A stretch of DNA of 24,100 nt from UBA1161 sp049520395 (GCA_049520395.1 JBEKPV010000030.1:1-24100), one strand, 5' to 3'; positions 14,850 through 23,085 are shown, numbered from the stretch's first letter. Program-made: numbers and translations. Notes: generated by a model not told the origin, from the letters alone.

Positions 14850-17800
14850 TCGCTGCGCTCGCACCAGTTTTTCCATATTTGGCGGTAGGCGGATTCGATG
14901 TTTCGGGCGAAACGGCGGCCGTCGGTGAGGGCCGAGCGGTTTAGGCGATCGCGCATGGTGGCGCGCAATTCCATCAAGCGAGGCAAATCGCCGGCCAGTT
15001 TTTGCGCCAGGGCAGGTAGGTCTTCGGGGCGCTGACTTGCCAAATCCGTCAGCGAGGTGTTGGATAAGTGGCTCCATCCAGCCCGACCGACGGCGGTTTC
15101 GCCGAGCATGGTCAGGACTGGCACGCCCATCCACATCGCGTCGAGACTTGTCGTGTGCCCATTATATGGGAGCGTGTCGAGGCCGATGTCGATTCGATGG
15201 AACGTTTCGAGATACTCGCGGCGTGATTGCTGGTTGACGAATTCGATGCGATCGGCGGGGAGGATTTGCAGTACGTCCTGGCGCGGCTTGCCTTCGGGGA
15301 CAAGAATCAAAAGCCGGGATTGGGGAATTTTCGCCAGGACTTCCGCCCAGATGCGAAGAACTGGAGGTGTGACTTTCATGAAATTGTTGAGGCACCCGAA
15401 GGTGACGTAACCGTTCATCGACGCGGGAAGCGGGCCGACGTTTAAATCCGCGGCTGGAGCCATGGCGCGGGGGTCGTAGCACCAGAAACTGTGCGGCAGG
15501 CGATGGAGTTTTTCGGTGTAGTGGTTTTCGGTTTTGCCGGGAGGGTCCAGGTATGGGTCGGTCAGGCGATAGTCCATTGTTTCCAGGCCGGTGCCGCCGG
15601 GATATCCGCCGAAGGTCAGTTGGATGGGAGCGGGCTTGCGTGCGAAGACTAAGAGCCGGTGGTTGGCGGTGTGGCCGGCGAGGTCGACGAGAATGTCGAT
15701 GCGGTCGGTTCGGATCATTTCGGCGGCACGTTCGTCACTTAGTGTTTGAATCTCGCGAAATTCGGTGGCGGCGCCGCGGAAATGGTCGGTCAGCGCGTCG
15801 GGGTGCGGGGTGTTGGAGTAGCAATAGACTTCGAACGACTCACGATCGTGATTGGCGAAGAGGGGCCAGAGATTCATGCCGACGACGTGGCTGGAGAAAT
15901 CTGGAGAGACGTAACCGATTCTGAGGCGGCGACCGGGGTTTCGATCGTTCGTGCACGGGCGGATCAGATGCCGCCGGGGTTCCACGTGGCGCTCGTTCCA
16001 GCGGCGCATTTCGGCCAGGATGTCGGCTGGGGTCTTGCCGGGAGCGTAATGAAGGAGCATGATCAAGTTGCTGTGGGCTTCCGCGAAACTGGGCCGCAGA
16101 GCGATGGTCCGGCGGTATTCTTTCTCGGCCTCACGAAATTCGCCGATGTGTTTAAGGGCGCTGGCCAGATTGTTGTGGGCGTCGGGAAATTCGTCGCGGG
16201 CGGCTACCGCGCGACGGAGGACATCAACCGCTTCACTCCACCGATTTTGCTCTCGCAATAGGAGGCCTAAATTGTAAAGCGCCAGTGGGTAATCCGATTT
16301 GGCGGCCAGGGCGCTTTGGTAGGCCGATTTTGCCTCGTCTAATTTGTCCGATCGCTGGTAATGAGTGCCCAGCGAGTTCCAGGCGTCGGCATCGCCGGGG
16401 CGAAGCTCCAAATATCTCCTCAACGCGGCGATGCCCTCTTCGGTTTTTTGCTGGGAAAGGAGCGCTTGGGCGAGATTTTGATGGGCTTCGGGGAAATCGG
16501 GCCGCAGGCGGGTGGCGAATTCGAATGCCTCGAGGGCTTCTTCGCCGCGCCCGAGATTGACCAGGACCAGGCCGAGATTCAATCGAAAATCGGGCCGGTG
16601 CGGATTCATTTTTACTGTTCGCAGAAGGATTTGCAGAGCCTCTTCGGATCGACCGGATTGAAAGGCGATTAAGCCAATGAGGTGATTGGCCTCAACATGA
16701 TCCGGAAAATCCCGCAGGAGGTTCCGGCACGCAGCCTCGGCATCGGGCAATCGGCGCGCCTCAAACTTCTCGGTCGCGAGCCGCATCATTTCCTGGCGTT
16801 GGGCGATGGCCTCGGGGGTGACGGCCGGCTTTCGGGGCGAGAGGCGCGGAAGCCACGCCAGCCATTCCAGTGCGCGCACCGGCCAGGTGTACTTCGCGTT
16901 AACGAAATCGACCTGTCGGCGGAGGGTTTGTTCGACACCGGCGGGATCGGATTGCGTTTGGCGCAGAACGGCGACGATCTCCTCAACGAATCGGCGGCGA
17001 TTGGCGGGGTTTTGAAAATCCGGGGGGACCAGCCGGGCGAAACCAGCGGTGGTTTCGGGTAAGGCAGCGAGATCGGAGGTGACGATTTGGCAGCCGGCGG
17101 CCATGCCTTCCATGACTGCGATGCAGGCGGTCTCACAGTACGTGTTTGGATAGGCCATGACGGCGGCCTGGAGCAGCCACTGCGCCAGCGCGGGCTGGGC
17201 GACGGAGCCGAAATATTCGACGCCGGGGGTCTGGCGGCACCGATCGTAGAGGGGCCGGTATTTCTCGGCTTCGTGGCCGGTCATTTGATAGACATTCATG
17301 CTCGAAAAGACGCCGAGGCGGGCGTCGGGAACCTTGGCGCGAATATCGGGAAACAAATCGAGCAGAAGCTCCAGGCCGCGATAGGGAGTGCTCGCGTAGA
17401 CAAGCCAGGGCGGTTGAGCTTTCTTGGCGAGTATGGAATCCTCTTTGGCGAGGAGGCCGGCGAAGGCCGGCGCGATCGCGTTGCCCATCAGCGCGATCCG
17501 AGCGGGATCGAGGGAGAATTCGCGGATGAACTGTTCGGCCTGCCAGCGGCTGACCATGGCCATGCCGTCGTAGGAATCGCGTTCGGCGGGCTCGTGCAGA
17601 GGCCAGACCGTAGGCTGGTCCACCCCGTCCTGGTTCCAGAGAATCAACCGGGCGTTTTCACCCAGCGCGGTTTTCACCCATTGGCCGCGGCCGGCGGCTT
17701 GAATCACGATCGCGGCGTCGAGATTGAGGCCGCCTAATTGCTCAATTTTAAACTGGTTCCAACTGAGATGCTCGACGCCGTTGATGTTTCCTTGCGCCGA

Positions 17801-17953
17801 TCCGTAATTGATCAGAAACGTGGAATGCCCCAGGGCGGCAAATTGCTCGGAGAGATAACTGACGGCGGAGGGGCTGCCCCCCAGCGGCGACTGGCGGGCT
17901 GTTAGCACCGTGTAATCGCGCTTCAGAAAATCCAGCAGGGCGATCCGCATCAT
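14846..17953 (-). CDS. Three-part glycosyltransferase: GT4 + TPR + GT41 (SPINDLY/OGT-like)
   Basis: A 1035-aa protein with two glycosyltransferase modules. Residues 1 to about 370 form a GT-B domain of the GT4 type: GGSPSAVSYLSEQFAALGH near the start, then YASTPYRGLELLLDLFP, and CETACIAVMEGMAAGCQIV at 273-291 in the donor site. Residues about 385-640 are about seven tetratricopeptide repeats. Residues about 675-1035 match the O-GlcNAc transferase/SPINDLY family: RIGYVSPDFSSHVVG with H689 at the position of the human OGT His498, DLAGHT, GGYPGGTGLETMDYRLTD, FGCLNNFMKVTP with K860 at the position of Lys842, and YNGHTTSLDAMWMGVP. It would glycosylate proteins bound by the repeats. Start: the paired ATGs at 17953/17950 are the only good choice. 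It is the first gene of a four-gene operon. Activity and targets are inference. Confidence 0.9.
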   Translation of the reverse strand: MMRIALLDFLKRDYTVLTARQSPLGGSPSAVSYLSEQFAALGHSTFLINYGSAQGNINGVEHLSWNQFKIEQLGGLNLDAAIVIQAAGRGQWVKTALGENARLILWNQDGVDQPTVWPLHEPAERDSYDGMAMVSRWQAEQFIREFSLDPARIALMGNAIAPAFAGLLAKEDSILAKKAQPPWLVYASTPYRGLELLLDLFPDIRAKVPDARLGVFSSMNVYQMTGHEAEKYRPLYDRCRQTPGVEYFGSVAQPALAQWLLQAAVMAYPNTYCETACIAVMEGMAAGCQIVTSDLAALPETTAGFARLVPPDFQNPANRRRFVEEIVAVLRQTQSDPAGVEQTLRRQVDFVNAKYTWPVRALEWLAWLPRLSPRKPAVTPEAIAQRQEMMRLATEKFEARRLPDAEAACRNLLRDFPDHVEANHLIGLIAFQSGRSEEALQILLRTVKMNPHRPDFRLNLGLVLVNLGRGEEALEAFEFATRLRPDFPEAHQNLAQALLSQQKTEEGIAALRRYLELRPGDADAWNSLGTHYQRSDKLDEAKSAYQSALAAKSDYPLALYNLGLLLREQNRWSEAVDVLRRAVAARDEFPDAHNNLASALKHIGEFREAEKEYRRTIALRPSFAEAHSNLIMLLHYAPGKTPADILAEMRRWNERHVEPRRHLIRPCTNDRNPGRRLRIGYVSPDFSSHVVGMNLWPLFANHDRESFEVYCYSNTPHPDALTDHFRGAATEFREIQTLSDERAAEMIRTDRIDILVDLAGHTANHRLLVFARKPAPIQLTFGGYPGGTGLETMDYRLTDPYLDPPGKTENHYTEKLHRLPHSFWCYDPRAMAPAADLNVGPLPASMNGYVTFGCLNNFMKVTPPVLRIWAEVLAKIPQSRLLILVPEGKPRQDVLQILPADRIEFVNQQSRREYLETFHRIDIGLDTLPYNGHTTSLDAMWMGVPVLTMLGETAVGRAGWSHLSNTSLTDLASQRPEDLPALAQKLAGDLPRLMELRATMRDRLNRSALTDGRRFARNIESAYRQIWKNWCERSE

Positions 17954-17966
17954 TTTTCAATTCGAA

Positions 17967-17982
17967 ACGGGTAGAATCCCGT
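17967..17982 (+). promoter_or_regulatory. Candidate promoter/operator in the very short divergent gap
   Basis: ACGGG, then TAGAAT, then CCCGT: a -10-like hexamer (17972-17977) flanked by 5-bp inverted arms. It sits between divergent starts at 17953 and 17987. The hexamer is only 9 nt before the ATG at 17987, which would give a leaderless or near-leaderless mRNA. No convincing -35 box is visible. This is a weak call. Confidence 0.3.
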
Positions 17983-17986
17983 GTTC

Positions 17987-19138
17987 ATGAAACCGCCCCG
18001 ACTTGCGTGGAGCTTACTTCTCATTTTCGCGGCGACCGTTGCCGGGCTGCCCGTCGCATGCCCAGCGTGGAGCCATCAGGGACACATCCTGATCACGCGA
18101 CTGGCGGCGCTGCGCATCATTCAGGACCCTTCCGCTCCACAGGGTTTGCGCGATTTTCTTCGGCAAAACATGGCGTATTCCATGGACGATTGCAAGGCGC
18201 TGGCAACCGTGCAAACGGTAGGGGCGCATCCGGAGGATATCCAGCAATTCGACATCGCTTTGGACCGCTGGGCAACCATGCCGGATCGCATGAAGGCGGG
18301 CTTGGCGGGAATGCGGAAAATTGAGCCGTATGGAATGACGGAGAGTTATATGCATCGGCTCGATTTGGAAGTTTTCTCGGCTACGGGGTACTACAAGGAC
18401 GATCTTTCGGGTAAGCCGGATGTGGAGAAGATTCCGCACGATTTGTCCGACCCGCGGTGGAAGCGCGGAGGGTTTGTGCCTTGGCGCGTGGAGGAGATGT
18501 ACCACCGGCTGGCGACGGCTTTTGGGCCGGGGGATTCCGTGGCGGATTCGGATGCGGCGCTGATGGCGGCGGGGTATTTGGCGCATTACATCGAGGATTC
18601 GACTCAGCCGCACCATACGACCGGAGATTATCAGAGTCAGAGTTATCTTGCGGGGCATGTGCCGGGGGTGTTTGCGACGCGGCCGGCTTATAGCGCGCTG
18701 GTGGCGATGCGTCTGCCGAGCGGGGTTAATCCGCACGGAGATATTGAGTATGAACTGTTTGAGAATAGCGATGAGCCGCGGAAAGATCTTCGGGAGGAAT
18801 TTTGGGGGGACCTGATTGCTCGGATCGATTCCATGGCCGCGACTCGAGCGGCACAGACGCGGCCGACGTGCGCGAATTTCGATCCATTCCGGTGGGATTT
18901 GCGAATTCTGAGCGACAGTTACGATTATCTTCCGTTTGTCGGGCGAGCGGCTCAGGCGGGATATGTGACGGGGAAGTTCGATCCGGCGGCGTTCTTTGGA
19001 TACACCGGGCAGACTCACGGGCAAACGATGAACATGATCCAACTGATCGCCCTGCAAAACGCCAAGGCCGTGCTCGATGTCGAAATGGCGTATCGGCTGG
19101 CCTGGGATGAGGCTCATCAATCGGTTGCCGTGAAATGA
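17987..19138 (+). CDS. Secreted S1/P1-type zinc nuclease / phospholipase C-like hydrolase
   Basis: A 383-aa exported zinc enzyme of the S1/P1 nuclease - zinc-dependent phospholipase C superfamily. An N-terminal signal peptide (positive KPPR, hydrophobic core to about residue 24) is followed by a probable cut after CPA-27. That would make W28 the first mature residue. In this family the N-terminal Trp binds zinc, and the spacing W28 to H33 (WSHQGH) equals Trp1 to His6 of P1 nuclease. H200, D204 and H210 (HYIEDSTQPHH) match the His116-Asp120-His126 ligands. A later PHGDIEYELFE may supply the last ligands. I use ATG 17987; GTG 17981 would add two residues. The substrate (nucleic acid or lipid) cannot be settled from sequence. 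The 3' end overlaps the methyltransferase gene by 22 bp. Confidence 0.85.
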   Translation: MKPPRLAWSLLLIFAATVAGLPVACPAWSHQGHILITRLAALRIIQDPSAPQGLRDFLRQNMAYSMDDCKALATVQTVGAHPEDIQQFDIALDRWATMPDRMKAGLAGMRKIEPYGMTESYMHRLDLEVFSATGYYKDDLSGKPDVEKIPHDLSDPRWKRGGFVPWRVEEMYHRLATAFGPGDSVADSDAALMAAGYLAHYIEDSTQPHHTTGDYQSQSYLAGHVPGVFATRPAYSALVAMRLPSGVNPHGDIEYELFENSDEPRKDLREEFWGDLIARIDSMAATRAAQTRPTCANFDPFRWDLRILSDSYDYLPFVGRAAQAGYVTGKFDPAAFFGYTGQTHGQTMNMIQLIALQNAKAVLDVEMAYRLAWDEAHQSVAVK

Positions 19139-19911
19139 TATAGAAAGACGGCGGCGGCAATGGCGACGTTCAGGGAATCCGTGCCTAATTGCATCGGAAT
19201 CGTCGCGCGCCGGCGGCAATGGCGGATGGTGATCTCGTCCAGTCCTTGTGCTTCATTGCCGAAAACTAACGCCACTCGATCCGGCGGGGAGATTGTCGCC
19301 AGCGGCTCTGAATCCGGGTGGAGTACCGTGGCAAATGTCTCGACACCCCCTACCGCCAAGCGATCTAAATCTTCACAAAGATTTTCTGACCGAACCAGCG
19401 GCAGGGAAAAGATGGTTCCCATCGAGACACGCACGCTTTGGCGAAAGAAGGGGTCGCAGCAGCTTTCGCCCAACAGAAGCGCACTGGCCCCGAAGGCGGC
19501 CGCGATGCGGATCAGCGAGCCGACGTTTTCGGTATTGGTGATCTGCTGACAGGCGACCACGCGGACCTTTGCCGGCGGCGGCGGGAGAATCGCGGACAAT
19601 TGCAACGACGGGGGCCGAATTCCGCAGGCTAATACGCCGCTGTGAAATTCGAAGCCGATCACCTTTTCGATCACATCGTCCGTGGCGGAGAAAATCGGAA
19701 TTGCCGGGTTCACGATTGGCGCGATTGCTTCCACCTTTCGACGTGAGAGCAATAACGATTCGACCGCAATGCGACTGTTGAGCAACCGGCGGACGACATT
19801 TTCGCCTTCGGCGATAAAGCGCGCGTCGAAGCGAGCCAGCTCGCGGTCTTTCATGTTTCGATATGGCTCGAGGAGGGGATCGTCCAGCGAGTTGATGGGG
19901 TGAATGGGCAT
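19117..19911 (-). CDS. SpoU/TrmH-family RNA 2'-O-methyltransferase
   Basis: A 264-aa SPOUT-fold methyltransferase that would methylate a ribose 2'-OH in tRNA or rRNA using S-adenosylmethionine. The N-terminal region (FDARFIAEGENVVRRLL) matches the substrate-binding domain of TrmH/RlmB-like enzymes. The three SpoU motifs are visible: NTENVGSLIRIAAAFGA (motif 1), VALVFGNEAQGL (motif 2) and IPMQLGTDSLNVAIAAAVFLY (motif 3). The frame remains open far upstream to 20808, but that stretch is antisense to the next gene. The ATG at 19911 is the first sensible start and gives a family-size protein. It has no Shine-Dalgarno sequence, and a TATACT lies 14 nt upstream, so the leader would be very short. 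The RNA target is unknown. Confidence 0.9.
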   Translation of the reverse strand: MPIHPINSLDDPLLEPYRNMKDRELARFDARFIAEGENVVRRLLNSRIAVESLLLSRRKVEAIAPIVNPAIPIFSATDDVIEKVIGFEFHSGVLACGIRPPSLQLSAILPPPPAKVRVVACQQITNTENVGSLIRIAAAFGASALLLGESCCDPFFRQSVRVSMGTIFSLPLVRSENLCEDLDRLAVGGVETFATVLHPDSEPLATISPPDRVALVFGNEAQGLDEITIRHCRRRATIPMQLGTDSLNVAIAAAVFLYHFTATD

Positions 19912-19925
19912 TGCGATGGAGGGTG

Positions 19926-19933
19926 AGTATACT
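19926..19933. promoter_or_regulatory. Palindromic -10-like box between divergent genes
   Basis: AGTATACT reads the same on both strands, so a TATACT hexamer faces both ways. It is 14 nt upstream of the methyltransferase ATG (minus) and about 71 nt upstream of the GT39 ATG (plus). No -35 element with good spacing was found on either strand. It is a candidate only. Confidence 0.35.
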
Positions 19934-19963
19934 CGGCCGCGCTCACCTCGCATTTTCTTATTA

Positions 19964-20003
19964 TCTCTCTCGATACGCCGGGGGAGGGCCGAGGCGAGAG
20001 TCC
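19964..20003 (+). repeat. Degenerate copy of the GAGGGCCGAGG repeat upstream of the GT39 gene
   Basis: TCTCTCTCGATACGCCGGGG continues into GAGGGCCGAGGCGAGAGTCC. It resembles the other CCGG/GAGGG palindromic units in this window but has lost part of its left arm. The GCGAGAG at its right end lies just before the ATG at 20005 and is the only Shine-Dalgarno-like sequence there, so the repeat may supply the ribosome site. Confidence 0.45.
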
Positions 20004-20004
20004 T

Positions 20005-21846
20005 ATGACTCAAACAGAGCAATACCCCTCGAACCCATCCTCTCCCGGAGAACCGGGGGAGGGAGTCAGCAGCGGCGTCGCGGGACAGGGGATTAATCGT
20101 CTGCGGCTGGTTGATTATTTTTTGCTGATTTTGTTTTGCGGGGTTCTGTTTGGCTATGTCGCCATTAGCGGGCGGCCCATGACGATGCACGAGGCGCGGT
20201 TGCCGCAGCTTTCGCGGGAGATGATGCGGACGGGGGATTATTTGATTCCGCACAATGGGCCCAGGCCGTGGCTGGAGAGGCCGCCGTTGCCGCATTGGGT
20301 GGAGATTATTTTCGCTAAGGCTATTGGACAGAATTGCGATACGGAATGGTCGGTGCGAATCCCGCCGGCGATTATGGGGACATTGGTTGTGCTGGTGACC
20401 GCGACGATGGCTGCCGGGTGGTTTGGGCGAGTGAGCGGATTGCTGGCGGGATTTTCGCTGGCGTCGATGTATGAGTTCTATTACTACTCGACGCTTTCCG
20501 AGGACGATATTTTTCTGGCGGCCTTGGTGATTATCGCCGTCGCTTTGTTCGTTTTTATGGAATTCCGGCGCGATCCGGAGATGCAGGATAAGCGGCTGGG
20601 GTTTGTGGAGTGGCGGCCATGGCCGGTCGTGGCTTTTTTTATCCTGATGGGGCTGAGCAATCTGGCCAAAGGGCCGGGGGTCGGCGCGATTGTCGTGGCC
20701 GGGACGCTGGGGGTTTATCTTCTCTGGCAACGCGATTGGCGACGGATCAGGCGATATATCTGGTTCTGGGGCTGGCTCATTTTCATAGCTCTGGCGCTTT
20801 GGTGGCACGTTGTCGTGGGTATTCGCTATCCGGAGTATTTGAAGAATCTGCGGTACGATTTTGCGGATACCAATACGTTTGATCAGCCGGTTTGGTATTA
20901 CGTTCCGCAGCTTTTGGGGGTGGCGATGCCGTGGACGCCGGCGGCACTGGTGGGACTATTTATCACCGCGCGGGGAGCGTTTCGGGTGGGGAATCGGGCG
21001 GAGCGATTTTTGTGGTGCTGGGCGATTGTGCCGATCGTGATTCTTTCGATTCCGCATCGGAAACATCATCACTATCTTGTGCCGAGTTTGGCTCCGTGGG
21101 CGATCCTGGCGGCGGTTGGGTTGCCGAGGATGGCTAAGGCATTTTTCGCTGGGCCGGAATGGTCGCGGCGGCCGAAATTCGGAATGACGGTCTTTGGTTT
21201 ACCGGTGGCGATAGCACTGGCCATATTACTATTTTTGCACAAGATTCCTGGGCCGCAATTGATTGGCGGCGGGTTGATTGGCGTTTGGCTTTTGTGCGTC
21301 TGGATGTATTACCACGGGTTGCTGGTCAAACGTGGGGGTTGGTTATTCGCGGCTATTCTGCTGGGCGCGGGAGTCACGTACTGCTGGGGACAGACGTATT
21401 GGCCGGATGAGACCGTCCCCGATACGCAATTTCTTCGTCGCGTGAATGCGGAAGTTCCTGCCGATAAGCTGCTTACGCTCGATGCGGCCGTGGGACCGCT
21501 GGATTTCTTTCGGGATCAGTTTTATCTGCGCGATGATACGCTGTTGCTGCACAATCTTTCTTATTTGCGCAGCAATGACATTCATACTTCCGAGGTCTAC
21601 GTCGTGGCCCGCTTGTTCGATCAAGCGCCATTGCAAACTTTGGGAGACGTGATGGTGATCGATCAATCCGAGCATTCTCGGCGGCAGAAGAAGCCGGGGC
21701 AGCAATTGGCCCTCTTTCATCTGGTTTTTAAGCCGGATTTGATTCGATATTCTCCGCCGGCGATTTCGCCCATGCAGGCGATGGAGCGCGAGGCTGGTCC
21801 AAATTGTGGGCCGGAGTTGAGTGAGGGCGGCCCCCCACCGGAATAA
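20005..21846 (+). CDS. ArnT/PMT-type GT39 membrane glycosyltransferase
   Basis: A 613-aa polytopic glycosyltransferase of the GT-C fold (dolichyl-phosphate-mannose mannosyltransferase / ArnT group). It transfers a sugar from a polyprenyl phosphate donor on the outer face of the inner membrane. After a non-hydrophobic leader of about 33 residues, the first helix is at about 36-55. The first periplasmic loop carries the signature MHEARLPQLSREMM with the acidic E63, then TGDYLIPHNG and WLERPPLPHW. About ten further helices follow, with RKHHHYLVPSLAPWAIL in the usual place, and a soluble C-terminal region of about 150 residues. The N-terminal leader (SSPGEPGEGV) is encoded by a palindromic repeat and has no family counterpart. 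No better downstream start exists before the first helix. The substrate is unknown; a role beside the other glycosyltransferases here is inference. Confidence 0.85.
   Translation: MTQTEQYPSNPSSPGEPGEGVSSGVAGQGINRLRLVDYFLLILFCGVLFGYVAISGRPMTMHEARLPQLSREMMRTGDYLIPHNGPRPWLERPPLPHWVEIIFAKAIGQNCDTEWSVRIPPAIMGTLVVLVTATMAAGWFGRVSGLLAGFSLASMYEFYYYSTLSEDDIFLAALVIIAVALFVFMEFRRDPEMQDKRLGFVEWRPWPVVAFFILMGLSNLAKGPGVGAIVVAGTLGVYLLWQRDWRRIRRYIWFWGWLIFIALALWWHVVVGIRYPEYLKNLRYDFADTNTFDQPVWYYVPQLLGVAMPWTPAALVGLFITARGAFRVGNRAERFLWCWAIVPIVILSIPHRKHHHYLVPSLAPWAILAAVGLPRMAKAFFAGPEWSRRPKFGMTVFGLPVAIALAILLFLHKIPGPQLIGGGLIGVWLLCVWMYYHGLLVKRGGWLFAAILLGAGVTYCWGQTYWPDETVPDTQFLRRVNAEVPADKLLTLDAAVGPLDFFRDQFYLRDDTLLLHNLSYLRSNDIHTSEVYVVARLFDQAPLQTLGDVMVIDQSEHSRRQKKPGQQLALFHLVFKPDLIRYSPPAISPMQAMEREAGPNCGPELSEGGPPPE
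20039..20062 (+). repeat. Near-perfect 10-bp hairpin repeat inside the GT39 coding start
   Basis: CCTCTCCCGG, loop AGAA, then CCGGGGGAGG: ten pairs with one G-T wobble. It starts 34 nt after the ATG and is translated in frame. It is related to the palindrome at 9233-9260 and to the degenerate unit at 19964-20003. Confidence 0.7.
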
Positions 21847-21902
21847 TCAAGGCGGCATTCCATTTCTTGCCCGCGGCGCCGTTTTCGGCGAAACTGAAAT
21901 TC

Positions 21903-23069
21903 ATGTCCCGATACGATCCTGATCCGGCGATGAAATTCACCTTCGGTCTCTGGACTGTAGGGAATATCGGGCGCGATCCGTTTGGCTCGCCGACGCGGGG
22001 GGCGATTTCTCCGGTGCAGATTTGCAAAATGCTGGGAGAAGTCGGCGCCTATGGCGTCAATCTGCACGACAACGATTTGGTCCCCATCGACGCGACCCCC
22101 CGGCAGCGCGATTCGCTGGTCAAACAATTCAAAAAAGCCGTCGCGGACAACGGGCTAACGGTCCCGATGGCTACCACCAATCTTTTTGCCGATCCGGTTT
22201 TCAAGGACGGGGCGTTCACCAGTAACAACGCGAAGATTCGCGCGTATGCGGTTCAGAAAACCATGCGGGCGATGGACCTTGGAGCGGAATTGGGGGCGAA
22301 GATTTATGTTTTCTGGGGCGGGCGGGAAGGTGTTGAGTCGGATGCCACTAAGGATCCTTTTGTTGCTATTCAGCGGTTTCGGGAATCGGTCAATTTTCTA
22401 TGCGAATACAACATTAAACAGAAATATGGGTACAAATTTGCTTTTGAGGCCAAGCCGAACGAGCCGCGCGGGCATATTTATTTCGCGGTGACGGGGAGTT
22501 ATCTGGGGTTCATTCCGACGCTGGATCATCCGGAGATGTGCGGAGTGAATCCGGAGGTGGCGCACGAGCACATGGCCGGTTTGAATTTTGTGCATCAGGT
22601 GGCCGCCGCGCTGGAGGCGGGGAAACTATTTCATATCGATTTGAATGATCAGGAATTCGGGCGGTATGACCAGGATTTCCGGTTCGGAAGCGTCAACGTC
22701 AAACACGCGTTTTTTCTGGTGAAGCTGCTGGAGGATCACCATTATGCCGGGCCGCGGCATTTCGACGCGCACGCGTATCGGCAGAGTGATTACCACGATG
22801 TTGAGCAATTCGCGCGCGGGTGCATGCGGACGTATATGATCCTTAAAGAGAAAGTTCGCCGCTGGCACCAGGACAGTGAAATCCAGCAGATCGTTCGGCA
22901 GATCAATGTGGAGGAGAAGTCGCTTGGCGAATTGACGAAGGCCTACACACCGGCCGGAGCTAAAAAGCTCTCGGCGCTTCGGTTTGACCGCGGGCGCCTT
23001 GCGGATGAGCCGCTGCCCTACGAGCGCCTCGATCAGCTGACGATGGAACTGCTGATGGGTGTGCGATAG
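21903..23069 (+). CDS. xylA: Class I xylose isomerase (actinobacterial type)
   Basis: Interconverts D-xylose and D-xylulose, and D-glucose and D-fructose, with two divalent metals, in the cytoplasm. From the ATG at 21903 it is 388 aa, the usual length of the short class I enzymes such as those of Streptomyces. Every key residue sits exactly one position later than in those enzymes: H55 and D58 (NLHDNDL), W138, E182 and K184 (FEAKPNEPRG), E218, H221, D246, D256, D258 and D288. It also has FGLWTVGNIGRDPFG and VPMATTNLF. An earlier in-frame TTG at 21867 would add 12 residues without family support. No xylulokinase or xylose transporter is nearby. It ends 16 nt before a tRNA gene, so the two may share a transcript. 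Confidence 0.96.
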   Translation: MSRYDPDPAMKFTFGLWTVGNIGRDPFGSPTRGAISPVQICKMLGEVGAYGVNLHDNDLVPIDATPRQRDSLVKQFKKAVADNGLTVPMATTNLFADPVFKDGAFTSNNAKIRAYAVQKTMRAMDLGAELGAKIYVFWGGREGVESDATKDPFVAIQRFRESVNFLCEYNIKQKYGYKFAFEAKPNEPRGHIYFAVTGSYLGFIPTLDHPEMCGVNPEVAHEHMAGLNFVHQVAAALEAGKLFHIDLNDQEFGRYDQDFRFGSVNVKHAFFLVKLLEDHHYAGPRHFDAHAYRQSDYHDVEQFARGCMRTYMILKEKVRRWHQDSEIQQIVRQINVEEKSLGELTKAYTPAGAKKLSALRFDRGRLADEPLPYERLDQLTMELLMGVR

Positions 23070-23085
23070 ACTGGGGTTGAAGATC

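Noticed and set aside
14850..15134. Upstream extension of the TPR-GT9 frame
   Set aside because: It overlaps the GT41 coding end in another frame and is compositionally a mirror frame. The ATGA overlap at 14846-14849 is the natural start.
19912..20808. Long upstream extension of the methyltransferase frame on the minus strand
   Set aside because: It is antisense to the GT39 gene, rich in Pro/Arg/His as expected of a mirror frame, and lacks any domain. The family starts at about 19911.
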